A stretch of DNA of 64,000 nt from Pohlia nutans (lineage: Eukaryota > Streptophyta > Bryopsida > Bryales > Mniaceae): positions 44,545,811 through 44,609,810 of the forward strand of contig CM040085.1 of the NCBI GenBank assembly GCA_022496805.1, written 5' to 3'. This document shows, in pieces, positions 35,611-47,287 of this stretch; position 1 is the first letter of the stretch; the number at the start of each line of letters is the position of its first letter. Below the pieces are notes generated by a model. The model was not told the origin of the DNA. It saw only the letters and a program-made list of their open reading frames with translations, and made no database searches. Both the position numbers and the translations under genes were made by a program.

Positions 35611-36189
35611 GGTCGAATTGAAAAGAGCCAAAACTCGTTTTTGCCGCTTTTCAAGCTAAAAATCCAATTCTGGCTTGTCTTTCCTCTTGTGGAAATTTTT
35701 TGCTCAACTTTATGGATGACTCTATTAGAGTTACCCTTTAGGTACCCAAGAAGCCCTTTGGGAGCCATCAATAGGGAAGACATATTCTCTCGGTATAAAA
35801 AGTAATGTTAAATGTTATTAAAAATAAAGTAAATTTAAAAATTCACGTACAAGTCCCTTGTAAATTGGAGTGCTACAGACTGACTCCTAGTGTCTCTTTT
35901 ACTATGGAAATTGATTTTCAATGGTGCCAAAAAGTATGTTTCAACTGAAAACTCATATTAAAGTGAAGTGTTTTTTCGCCACAAGGATAAAAACAGGAAC
36001 CATAAAGCTTTACTAAATTAGAGTGGAATCTAATTAGGGTGAAAATCTACAAACTACTCTTCCTTCCTGACAACATGGTAGATTCAGATTCTAGTGAAGG
36101 AACACGCGGTGTGACTCATCACACTGGAATATCCCCTTTCTAGAAAGACAAGAAACAAATAGCGGAAGTTTCCTGTATTGCAAACCACA

Positions 36190-36648
36190 GGATACCATAT
36201 TCGGTCAACGAAATATAATTATAAAATGAGAAGCCCAAAACTATTTTTTCAAAAACTTCAATTTTGTATGGTGAAAAAGAGAACCTTGGAGAATATTCAC
36301 AGAATTTGACAATTCTTGAAAGGCAATCAGTTTCCAAAAATAATACTCCCTCCGTTTCATAATAAGAGTTCACTTTTTTTGGCATTTTTTTCCTGGTTTT
36401 TGTCCTATGTTTCATACTTCAAAATGTAAAGGGCATTGCCCACTTCAAAGAGGGCATGCAATGAGAGTGACACAAAAACTGCATACTACTATTAAGGATA
36501 GCCCAATTTTTGAGTATTGAGATGACTTGTTTTGGCAAAAGAAATGTCGAGTTGAAACATGTCAAAAAAAGTGGATTCTTATTATGAAATAGAGGGAGTA
36601 GTTATTTGGCATGACATGTCAACTCTAATGGCTGGATATAGTTGTATA
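36190..36648. mobile_element. GGCCGGGTA-type MITE (family B), interrupted by Stowaway
   Basis: Left GATACCATATTCGGTC plus 'atggtgaaaaagagaa' and 'gagaatattc'. The right end resumes after 36,600 with TTATTTGGCATGACATGTC and CTAATGGCTGGATA. Together these match family B, with the 253-bp insertion at 36,346-36,598 removed. Confidence 0.65.
36346..36598. mobile_element. Stowaway MITE
   Basis: 253 bp flanked by TA on both sides. Ends CTCCCTCCGTTTCATAATAA and the complement of CTCCCTCTATTTCATAATAA; inverted similarity continues to about 37 bp. CTCCCTCCGT is the hallmark terminus of plant Stowaway (Tc1/mariner-derived) MITEs. Confidence 0.9.
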
Positions 36649-37442
36649 CTCAACTAATCTGAATGCACCACTTTAGTGCCAAATTAGCTCTTCTCATTGG
36701 GAGGATTGTGACAATTAGCCTCCGAAACAATAGAGTTAGAGAGCCTGGGCTAAAAAATCCTCATTAGAGCTTCGCCACCTATCCTTCAAAATAGATGAGG
36801 CGACATTTTTTAGATGAAAAGCGAACAATTAATACATGGACCCACCAATATATTTCCTTTGCCGTGACAAATAGCCAATTTTTGCCGTGGTTGTGCAACC
36901 TTGGCAAATACTATTTTTTCTTGTACTATTAGTAGGTTGGATAATAAATGAATGATGCATGAAGATTCTTTTTGATTTTTCACACTAGGAGACAAGTGAT
37001 TGGTTGGAAGTTAATATAGGTGAGGTAATCAAGTGACCTACCCTTTAAATAAATGACCTCCACTGGTGATGAAGTTTTAATTTAAATAACAGACGGAGTA
37101 AGGGCAAAACCTAAATGTGTTCTAAAATGTTACTTCTGCAACTTTGATGAAGTTTGGTCCAAAACAAAAAATGAGAAGCATGATGTCTACCCTCAATATC
37201 TCCTTTCAAAGATAGACCTTAGTATACAATTTAGAACCACGTGCTAAACCTCTTGGTCTTCGCAATGAAAGCCAATCAATCAATATCTCTCTAAGGCTAA
37301 TTTAAAAGCATCAACCATTAAAATGACACTAACCGTTGCTATTCACCACCTTATATCCATTATATTACATAAAAGAAAACCTTCAACCACTTCCAAAAGT
37401 AAGTAAGTCCTTCCAAACAACACTATATTGTCAAAAAAATCA

Positions 37443-37586
37443 CACTAGTAGAAATATTGTTTAATGTGACATGTCTTTAATTACTAAATATCCGTTACAA
37501 CATGTTACACATATAATTTGAGTCACTAAAAACATGTTATTACAGATATTTAATCGTTAAAAACATGCCACAGTAGAAATCTAGTG
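37443..37586. mobile_element. CACTA-type MITE
   Basis: 144 bp. Left CACTAGTAGAAATATTG, right GTAGAAATCTAGTG, with inner inverted words (GTGACATGT / ACATGCCAC). Flanked by perfect 3-bp TCA duplications. Confidence 0.75.
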
Positions 37587-37754
37587 TCATACCTAAGATG
37601 ACATGGTTTATATATCAAATTTTTATTTTTGGTTAGCGATTAGTTTGTTTGGTTCACAAGTAACATAGGAAAGGGTGTACTACAGAGAGAAGTACCTTTA
37701 CTTTCTTATCTTGTGACTTGTGATCATAGGCATAGGGAAATGACGCTTTATTTA

Positions 37755-39356
37755 TAGTGACTTCAAGAAATGAGTCAATGCCCCTATCAAGGAGCATTGA
37801 TGGGGGCTAGCCGGGAAACATTAAGGCAGATGAAGCTGAGCAAAAAAATCTATTGTGACTCATGAACTCTTAACACATGCCACATGGCGCTTTGCCTAAA
37901 TAATATCTACATTGTGAGTTAAGATCACAAATGTACATGTACCCTTATAGACTCATTTTTTGAGGTGGCTTGTGGAGCAACTTCACATGGCAACATTTGA
38001 GTGTAGAACATAGAGAAATTTGTGTTTTTTGATGAAATTTTTTGTGCTTTCTCTTCTCTTCCCTCTTGTGGAACATACTGTGGAGAATAGGAATTAGAAT
38101 TGGCATGATGAAGCCAATTTCAGGAGACAAAGTGAGAGATATTGTTGCTCTTTTGATGAAAGGCAAGAGTACAAGAGTGGTTGCGAAGTCATTGGGTTTC
38201 TCACAGAGTACGGTGAATAGAGTGAGGAAGAAACATTGTAGTGACTTAGAATTGCCAAAACGAGGTGTTCCAAAGATTCTTAGAGCTTCAGAGATACGAC
38301 GTGCAGTGCGTTTGGTCACGGTTGGAGGGCTAGAAACGGCAGTACATGCAGCAAAAGTGTTGAGAGAGGGTAGAGAAGTGGGTTTCTGTGATAACACTTT
38401 GCGGTCTGCTTTGAGAGATGCTGGATTGAGTGCTTGTGAGAAGATTCCTAAGCCTTGTTTGTCAAAGAAAAATGTACGAGAGAGGCTACGATTTGCAAGA
38501 ATTCATGAAGAGTGGACAGTAGAGGATTGGAAGAGAGTTGTATTTAGTGATGAAACGAAGATAAATCGTTTCAATGCGGATGGAAGGACTTGGTGCTGGG
38601 TCAATGACCAAAAAATCTTCCTTGATCGTGCCGTGAAGCAAACAGTGAAGCATGGTGGAGGGTCTTTGATGCTATGGAATTGTATGACAGCAAGAGGTGT
38701 AGGTGATTTACAAAGGGTGGACGGGCGTATAAATGCGAAGGACTATATTACAATCTTGCATGGAGATTTGTACTTGAGTTTAGAGAGATTAGGATACTTG
38801 AACCTCGGTAACGTCATTTTCCAGCATGATAATGCTCCTATACATAAGGCAAAGATTGTTCAGAAATGGTTCTTAGAGCAGCCATTCACTGTTTTAGAGT
38901 GGCCAGCTCAATCCCCAGACCTAAATCCCATAGAACATGTTTGGGCAATTCTCAAACATCGTTTGAATTCCTATCCAACTCCTCCTGTAGGTCTTTTGCA
39001 ATTATGGGAGCGTGTGGAGGAGACTTATAAGACGATCACTACAGAGTAGTGTGAGAGATTGTATGCTAGCATGCCAAATCGAATTGCAGCTGTTTTGGCT
39101 GCTCGTGGAAAGTGGACAAGATTTTGACCACTCTTTCTATAACGCCTCAAAAAATGAGTCTATGTACATAGTCAACTTTGGCACTATGTATTTTTTTAAT
39201 CTAGTGGCAATTTCTTTTCAATTTTCTTGAGGTTGTTAATTACTTCATGCTCTCAAACTTTCATGTTCAAAATTTATTGCTTTGATTCTTCATACTCTCT
39301 ACGTTGTTACTTTTCTAAATCAAATACCCTCAAAGACTCATTTCTTGAAGTCACTG
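37755..39356 (+). mobile_element. Tc1-type (DD34E) transposon, complete 1.6-kb copy
   Basis: The element is 1,602 bp between TA dinucleotides (37,753-37,754 and 39,357-39,358), the standard Tc1/mariner target duplication. Terminal repeats: GTGACTTCAAGAAATGAGTC at 37,757-37,776 and its exact complement at 39,335-39,354. A second, inner inverted pair is TAGACTCATTTTTTGAGG at 37,948-37,965 and its complement at 39,145-39,162. The inner motif is a variant of the outer one in opposite orientation, so each end carries a head-to-head pair. It encloses one transposase gene with a nonsense codon. Confidence 0.92.
38105..39127 (+). pseudogene. Tc1-type DD34E transposase, one in-frame stop
   Basis: Cut-and-paste transposase that would bind the element's TIRs and insert at TA. 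Start chosen at ATG 38,105 (next codon is also ATG), giving 340 codons, the usual Tc1 length; the frame is open 21 codons further upstream. The N-terminal half has two helix-turn-helix regions (residues about 8-40 and 70-105). Catalytic triad: Asp149 (VVFSDETK), Asp242 (FQHDNAPIH) and Glu277 (PDLNPIEHVWA), with 34 residues between the second Asp and Glu. TAG at 39,047-39,049 (codon 315) ends the frame 26 codons early. The same frame then continues through a typical Tc1 C-terminus (SMPNRIAAVLAARG) to TGA at 39,127. No other lesion is seen, so inactivation or decay is recent. Confidence 0.9.
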
Positions 39357-39357
39357 T

Positions 39358-41337
39358 ACTATGACCACTCTGGAGCCGTTCTTTTTCTTCTTCCCAGCAA
39401 ATTTACAAAGCATGTTATTAGCCGCGTTTGAAGGAGACTAGGGAACCAAAGTTCCTGCCGTGATGAAGTAATGAACCCTGAAATTCCTGCTGCAAGACTT
39501 CTGCGTAGCCAACCAAAAGAATAAAGAAATAAAAATGAAAGACTTCATACTGAATGGACCATGACCGACGAGATTTGAAGGAGACGAAGTCATTCACAAG
39601 TAGACTTGAGCATCATCGTTCATTCCAAGTACCGAAAGGACGATGACGAGAAGGAGACCAAGTAATTCACAAGTACAACATCGTGGTACCAAATTGCAAC
39701 ATAGTCAACTCATGGGTTACCTGAACAGTCTGGAAAATTAATCTCCCTTTTACAGATCGTACCAATGTACAATGGGCCGTCCAAAAGTAGGGGTAAAAGA
39801 TGTAGGTCTACCGTAAGGAGAAAATGAAAAAGAACCAGGGGTGGTCCTTCGTTCAAACCCTGTCCAGAAGTGCACTTGGAAACAACATGATCAACCTGGC
39901 GGTGGTTGCAGAAGTACCGGGGGAGCTTCGTACCACACAACTCTCCCGGGCCGTGCTTCCCACGAGAACAGCTTTGATACTCGTGCTCATAAATTACACT
40001 ATATTCCTCACATAATTCCACACAACTTGGAATGAGTTCTGTTGTTCTTGGATGAATGTTTTTAATGTTCCCAGAATCCTGGCCCCAATCCGAACATGAT
40101 AGGAATGTTTACAGTTCATAGATTGAACCCATGATAATTCTTTTTCTAAATTATATTTATGTATCTTTTTCATTTTTGTGCATCTTTTGGACATCTTTCT
40201 CTGTCTCGTCCAATCACCTCCCTATCTTTCCCCTTTTTCTTGTGCAACGTACCATTTTAAGTCTTTTGAAGTGTCAAACCTTCCACCTAGGTTCTTCCAC
40301 ATGTTAGACCCTCCAATCTCTGTTTTTAATTTTTAATCAGCGTCAATTCAATTGATAAAAAAAAAGAGCCTCCGGTCTTTGACACCCACCCGCAATGAAA
40401 GACGAGTTGAGTTGGATGATTTCTGTCGTAACAGGATGAACGTCATGGAGACTCCCAGAACCCTGAGAGAATGAAGCTCTGCTCGCTCGATCACATCAAC
40501 GAATAAAGACGGGTCGATAACACCGGATGAGTTCTGTTCAGTTGAGATTCCCAGAATCATGGCTGGAAAGACGGATGAAGTGAATCCGGAACGGTACTAG
40601 AGCTATGAGAAACAATAAAGACAGGGCAGAGTTAGTTGGCATTATAATAGGGAGGAAATGCAATAGAATAATAGGGAAACGGGGAGCAAAGGTGGCAAAG
40701 CTGGCCAGGCATCACAAGAGTCTGGTCATCTGGTGTCAGTCCAGACCGCGGCAAATTCAAGGTTGAAAGTGCATCCCTCATCCGAGGCCCACCACATGAT
40801 CACAGTCTCCTCTCATTTCTTTCCTTCCGAAACAATCCGCTCTCTAGCTGCTTCTGCATCGCCCTTGCAGAGAATTGATAAGCAGCGTAGAATTATCTAG
40901 CTCTTGACCGTCTTCGATCTACCTAGTCGTCGCAATGGTTGAAGCATGATGATGATGCAGGCTAGTTTTTGGTCTTCGCCGCACACGCTGGTCTACAAAG
41001 CTAGTCCTCGACTTATCGTTAGCGCTGGATCGATCTAATTTATGCAGGTTCCGTCGACCGGGTTCTGATCGATATCGATCTAGCTCAGACAGGCTAGGAA
41101 TTTAATGCTAATGAAATGATTAGTTGAGTATTATTCTAGTTGAGGGAGGGACGACTTCCGTGGCCAAAAATTTAGCTTCGTTTGCTTATATGTAAGAGAG
41201 TATCGATGTGGGAGCAGCAGGGTTTAGCAGCTGTGGCTGATGATCAATTCCGAATGACTGTAACGAAGGATTCGGATGTTTGCTGGTCCGAGTTCAGAGA
41301 CAGGGTCTGAGAGGAGTTCAGTTAGGACATCGTCGTC
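39358..41337. other. Intergenic DNA upstream of MLO gene 2
   Basis: No gene supported. It includes an imperfect direct repeat (GAAGGAGACGAAGTCATTCA near 39,577 and GAAGGAGACCAAGTAATTCA near 39,650). Three degenerate copies of a GGATGAGTTCTG...TTCCCAGAATC motif lie near 40,030, 40,420 and 40,520. The promoter and 5' UTR of MLO gene 2 should lie in the last several hundred bases; I cannot fix a TATA box. Confidence 0.4.
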
Positions 41338-44300
41338 ATGGCGGGCGGTGCGAGTGAAACCAGCGGTGGTGCAGCGTCAGCTGAAACTGCGAGAACTTTG
41401 GAGTTCACTCCGACGTGGGTCCTGGCTTCCGTAGCCACTGTGTTCGTCATCATCTCCATCGCTGTGGAGCGTTTCTTACACTTCCTTGGAAATGTACGTA
41501 CGCAGCCGAGGAATCAACAATCCCTTGCTCAGGAAATTCATTCATTCATGCAGCGTAGTTTGTTTCGATCAGGGGATTTAAATTTTCGTTTGAATAATAG
41601 TTATTGAATATTCTTGTTACTGATGAGTTTTGGTGTTCGTAATCTTGGCATGCATGCAGTACCTGCGCGAGACGAATCGGAAACCACTGCTTGCGGCGTT
41701 GCTTAAAATGAAGGACGGTGAGTAGCTCGCAAGCTGCCAATGAATCATGATCTTAGTTTCTCCAGCCTGGTCGTGGCGCAAGTTTCGGAACCGCCAAGAG
41801 TTCCTGGTTTTTTAATATTTCTTGGTCCGTTGTAAGCTTAGTACGCCAAGTACGGTGGCTGTACATTCTTTAACAAGTACGAGCTTAATATAACGGGGAG
41901 TTTCGGATGCGTGGATGCTACTGCGTGAGCCTGATTCACGTTGCGTCACGCAATTAAGTCGAGTTGCCAAAAATAGCTGAACATCATGATGGAATCCGAT
42001 GGCTAATATTAACTGTTTTATCATTCGTTGACGTGAATATTCTGGTTTGACAGAACTCATGTTGATGGGATTCATTTCGTTGACGATCACCATCCTGCAA
42101 GACCCCGTGTCGAAGCTGTGCGTCCCCGTCTCCGTGTACAATAAGTGGACCCCTTGCGACGTTTCTCGACGACCGGAGAGCGCCGCGGCACCATCGCCAG
42201 CATCGTCTGAATTCGAAGCTGCAGGGCCGGGATTGAACAGACGGCGCCTCTTGGCCACCGCAGAAGCGACTAACGCTTGTCAAGCGGTAACTTCCTGCTG
42301 TTACACTCATACTCGCTGAAACGGCCTGACTTTCAGAGCTTCTACAACTAAGAATGCGTCAATCCCCCATTTTTAAGTTTGTTGCAGAAACTGACACTAC
42401 TAGGATCATTCACTGTGTGCTACGTAGGGGAATAAGTCAAGCAGCATTGGGCAGAAACTGAAGCAACGTTACAGCAGGAACCGCTAGTAATGTTGTTAGA
42501 GCTACTCTCCTAACAAACGTGGCAATCAGTGTGAGATCCTAGACAGTATGTAGTGTGTATACGCATAAGCACCAGATTGTCATTCAATCTCTTTACAAGC
42601 AAGTGTGTGCGTTCAGTCACTAATATTACAGTTGGTTGACTGATTTCGAACAGGGATACGAGCCTTTCATCACTGCGAATACGATCCACCAGCTGCATAT
42701 TTTCATTGTCGTGCTAGCGCTAGTTCACGTCGTATACTCTTGCCTCACGTTGGGTCTCGCTCTTACCAGGGTGAGGACTTCCCGGGGAGGTCACTTCCAA
42801 ATATTACGTAACAACGTGCGAACAAAGATAGGGTCCAAATAAATCTTTGAAGATAATTTTTATAAATGATTTACATTAATATATGATGTTCGCAATTCAT
42901 TACAAGAATAAAAATGAGAATATTCTTTAAATATTACTTATTATAGTAAAAAATATTTTTAAATTTTAGGATGCTTTTAAATACCCTTTGTTCACACGTG
43001 ATACTCAAATGATACAAAGAGTGACCTCCCCGAGGAGGACTTAACTTGGTTAATACTGATATCTGCGCCCTTTTGATCAGTTCTCAAGTCTGCATGGAAT
43101 ATTGTAGCCTAATGGAAAAGCTGCTGATGTTGATGGACTGATACCAGGTGTATAAGTGGCGAAAATGGGAGAAGGAAGCTCACGAAGCAGCATCCCAAGC
43201 GACAATTCTAGGTAAGAACGAAATCAAATTGTTACCCTTTCTCTTTGTCTGAAACTCGCCCAGCAAGTTGCTTCCGACTCTTCGGTTCAAGTCCAGGACT
43301 CCAGGTTATCCATAATAGCACTGACAACATATCAGTAACAATAAGATATCTGATAACGTGGCTCTGACCTATGCCTACGATTATTCATTAGATAATTCAG
43401 TGATTGTTTCTATACGTGCAGATCTGATCGGGAATGTCATGTATACGCGGCAGACAACGTTTGTGCGGTACCATACGTCGAAGTCATGGAGCAGATCCAG
43501 ATTTATCGTGTGGATGGTAAGTCCGTTTACTTTCTCTTCTGCTGTACTGGTATTACAAGGTTCTCAGTGAAATGAATCCATTAGAGTCGTTATGAGAAGC
43601 AGCTAGTGTACTAACAATGTGGTGAATTGTTGTTGCAATGAATGAAATTCTAGGTTTGCTTCTTCCAGCAATTTTATATCCCCCGTGCAGACTACATGGC
43701 CCTTCGCCTCAGTTTCATCACAGTAAGTGCCTGCCTGCCTGCCTGCCATACACTGTGTTCAATTTTTCCTTTACCAGCTAGTGAGCTTTCATTGCTTTAA
43801 TTAAATTGAGTTCAGTTTGATTCAACTCATGGGATGGCTGTGCACTTGCAGACACATAATCTGAAGGACTCATATGACTTCCATGCATACATGGTTCGGA
43901 CCATGGAGGATGAGTTTGAGACTATCGTTGGCATCAGGTGCCACTCAGATTCATTTTTAATTATTATTTTGTTCTCTAAGTTTCAAAACAATCTTCTTCT
44001 CTCTGATCGGCACATATATGCTTTCATAAAATTCCCAAGGACTGATTATATTATTGTCATTGTGTGTTCCTTTTTGCAGTGTGTGGTTATGGGGCTCTGT
44101 GCTTGTGTTCTGGGTTCTGAATGTAGATGGTGCTCAATTGTACTTTTGGACGTCACTCCTCCCCGTCATTGTGAGTACATCTCCTTCAATATCACAGGAT
44201 TCTTTACATTAACCGATGCAAAAATCAGTTGAAAGTTAGCTCAAATGGTCATATTCGTAAAAATGGCGTGTGCCATAGCTTTGCCATACAAGTGCCCCGA

Positions 44301-46037
44301 GCTTCATAAACTAGGACTGCTGTACAATTCTGAGGCACAAAGCCAACATGAGGTTTCCAGTGGCATCGTTAAACCAATTAAAAATTTCAATAGCTATATT
44401 TGTTAAAATGGCTAAATTTTAAGAAATGCACTTTACATTGACATCAGTCCTAATTAATTTAGAGCTTTGTGTACTTTGGGTAGTCTGAGGCTTGCCATTA
44501 TATGAAATGAATATGACCATACAAAAATATCCCATTAATTGTTGTTGTTTGCATGCACTAGAGTTGCCATGGCTATGGAGTGATGGCCTGTATATACAGC
44601 TAATGTGAGGGACCATGTGGTGCAGGTGGTGTTTGTGATTGGAACGAAGTTGCAGCATGTGATTGCAACGCTAGCGCTGGAGAGTATGGGCAGATTCAGT
44701 ATATCCTCAGTGACCGTGGTGCTGAAGCCACGCGACCAGCTGTTCTGGTTCAACCGCCCCCGACTCCTGTTGCATATCATTCACTTGGTCCTCTTCGAAA
44801 CCGCCTTCGAGTTTGCCACATTCATCTGGCATGTGGTACGCAATGCGCAAGCCCCTTTGGATAATGTCAACCCAGTAGAGAATCATCCTGTTACATGACA
44901 GGATAATTATGTGTTATAAGAAACGATCATAACATGAAAACTATGCTATCAGTAGTAACACAAATGAAATAGCATTTTCACATCATGTAATAGGGTTTTC
45001 TACTAATACTTCACATGTTAGTGACCCATACATCAAGTATGGGTCGCTAATAACATGTATGGGTTGACATAGCTTACTTCCTCTCTCACATACTTCTTAA
45101 TTAGCAGAACGATTTTCAGCAAGTCAACTTCGGAGCTTCAATTGTTGTTTTTCTAATTTGTTAACCTTTCCTTGTACAGTGGCAATTTGGGTACAACACC
45201 TGCCTATTGGAGACAAATAAGTTATACACGTGGGGTCGTCTCATCAGCGCGTATGTATTCATTCATTCCACCTTTTGAATTTTACCCAGAAAGCTCACGT
45301 TTTCTTAGAGTCTCTCTTTTGTTCAATTTTTTCTGCTGGCGACCAATGCAATGAATGTTGATTCTGGTGATCGATAAAATTTGCCTTTACAATCTGAATT
45401 CTAGTATTAGGGTTTAGGGTTTGAGTGTGAAAAGATGGTTGGTGGTGGCAGATTGGCGGTGCTGCTATTTTCCAGCTACAGCACGCTGCCGCTGTACGCG
45501 CTGGTGACGCAGATGGGCAGCAGCTACAAGAAAGCGGTGCTGACGAAGAACGTGGAGCGCGTGCTGCGACAATGGCACAAGGATGCCAAGCAGAGGGTGA
45601 AAGAGGCCTCCATGAAGGCCGGCGACACGAGCGACCCCAACACCCCAAGCAGCCACAGCATGATCCTTCATTTCAAGTCCAAGATGACTCGCAATTTGGC
45701 CTCCCGGAACAGCTTTCCGCCACCCGCCACTCTCCGCAACATGGAAGAAGGCGTCTTCGACAGGGGCAAGGACATGGATTCAGCGCCATCAGGAGCTGAG
45801 GCTTTTTACATGCGACCATTGCGACCAGGACGACTGATTCCCGGCTCGTTGCGAGCCTCCCACGCCACGCCCTCACACTCTGCACCGAATTCCGCCGAAT
45901 TTGCACCGACAAATCCGTCGTCGACCACCATCGGAGAGGTGGAGTATCTGCCACCCCATCCAGGGTTCAATCACAGCCGACCGGCGCAGCTCCAACGTCA
46001 AAGCTCCACTCCCAATTTCGAAATCCACCCGTGTTGA
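41338..46037 (+). CDS. MLO: MLO family seven-transmembrane protein, gene 2 (12 exons, 611 aa)
   Basis: Paralogue of the MLO gene at 6,726 in the same orientation. Exons: 41338-41493, 41660-41717, 42054-42286, 42654-42770, 43148-43211, 43422-43516, 43654-43722, 43852-43937, 44080-44170, 44626-44835, 45180-45250, 45452-46037; all GT..AG and in phase. N-terminal LEFTPTWVLA is at residues 21-30. Seven hydrophobic segments occur in the same order as gene 1. Conserved extracellular cysteines are present (KLC, TPC, NAC in exon 3; NTCLLE in exon 11). The calmodulin-binding region begins at 438 (MGSSYKKAV) with Trp458 in LRQWHKDAK. Four introns of gene 1 are absent here: two in the middle and both C-terminal ones. 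Coding DNA is GC-richer than gene 1. The tail is Ser/Pro/Thr-rich and ends FEIHPC. A polyadenylation-like AATAAA occurs at 46,622. Confidence 0.93.
42774..43045. mobile_element. MITE at the exon 4 splice donor of MLO gene 2
   Basis: About 270 bp. Left end AGGACTTCCCGGGGAGGTCA, right end GTGACCTCCCCGAGGAGGAC in inverted orientation. A second inner inverted match is ACGTGCGAACAAAG / CTTTGTTCACACGT. The left end lies about 4 bp after the exon boundary at 42,770. Confidence 0.7.
45013..45058. repeat. Short hairpin in MLO gene 2 intron 10
   Basis: ACATGTTAGTGACCCATAC and GTATGGGTCGCTAATAACAT are inverted copies separated by 5 nt, with a 3-nt bulge. Possibly a relic of a small palindromic MITE. 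Confidence 0.6.
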
Positions 46038-47054
46038 TATGTATCCGCTCTCTTCTCATCCCTACATCAATCAGCGCAGCTTTTTTTGTACAAGAGATGC
46101 TGTACGAGGGATCCATACCATGATGCTTACATGTCACCAGGATTAATCAAATTTTTGGGCTCTTTCATCGACATGTCAGGTGTAATCTATCATCACTGAT
46201 CCATGGAGATCAACCCCTGAAGCTCCGCTGCGAGCATGTATTTCTAGGTACAAGCAAGTGGAGCTCAAGGGTTAACCTTCTATGGTTTTTTTCCTGCTTC
46301 AGCAATGGTTTTTCCTGCTTATGTGGTTAATGAAACGATGGAATAGGAGGTAGCTGCAAGGCAAAGATGAAGAATCATAGTAATTGCCATTCATTGAATC
46401 AGAGGTCGGAGAGAAAATCTCAGCCTTCAATGTACAGAGCTTCTGAGGGTGGTAGTGTTGTATTTACTAGTTCTTTGTTGAACCTCTGCCAGCAGATTTA
46501 GAATACAACAGCAGATTTAGAATGTATACTGATACTGATCATGTACAATTTTGATGCATGAATTTCAATGTAACGTAACAATAGGTAATGCAATCAGTTA
46601 TGTTTCCCCTCCCTACTGTGCAATAAAAAGAGGTTCATTCAAAATACTGAAACAATAATGCAATGGAAAGGGAGAGGATATTAAATCCTGATTCCATGAT
46701 CCCTGTTACCAACAAGTCTCATATCCATGCACTGGGTAATTGCATGACTTGATTGCTGAACAGGAGTGCAATCTCCCATTTTGAAATTGATTAACGTCAA
46801 AATTCATACATGGTGATGAAAATTTGATCGCAACAATTTTGGCTGTCCACAGCTCTCCCAAGAATCACTCTCCTGCATATTGGTGAAAATCCTTAAACTT
46901 ATTATTCTCTACCATGAGGACTAAATTGTCTGTGTTATGTTGCTGCTGTTTACACATTGATCCCTGTTAAGTTTAGCAGCAAATTCAAGCGTAAAATCTC
47001 CAACATGAATGAAACCTCATCAGTATCCCAGTACTAAATTGTCCTCGTTTTAGA
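46038..47054. other. MLO gene 2 3' UTR and flank
   Basis: Contains the likely 3' end of MLO gene 2 (AATAAA at 46,622). No further gene or complete element recognised. Confidence 0.4.
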
Positions 47055-47287
47055 TTAACCCTTCAAGGGCTGATGGGGATAGTAGATACGTTGGCGTATA
47101 TTTGACATTTGTTGTAAATAGAAAGTTCCAAATTGAGACCCCCTTTGCTCATTAAAATCACGTTGACGTGAATTTTAACTTCACTTTTGATCTTAAACCC
47201 ATAGGAGGTGTGGAACTATGCCAAATACAATGGAATATTGATGTATGATATTGGTTGAAAAGGGCTCTCTAGACCTTTAAGGGCTAA
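47055..47287. mobile_element. TTAA-type MITE, TTAACCCTTCAAGGGC subtype
   Basis: 233 bp. Left TTAACCCTTCAAGGGC, right GACCTTTAAGGGCTAA (TTAA decayed to CTAA). Non-coding. Confidence 0.55.

Noticed and set aside
41812..42310. Minus-strand open frames over MLO gene 2 exon 3
   Set aside because: Antisense shadows of a well-supported MLO exon.
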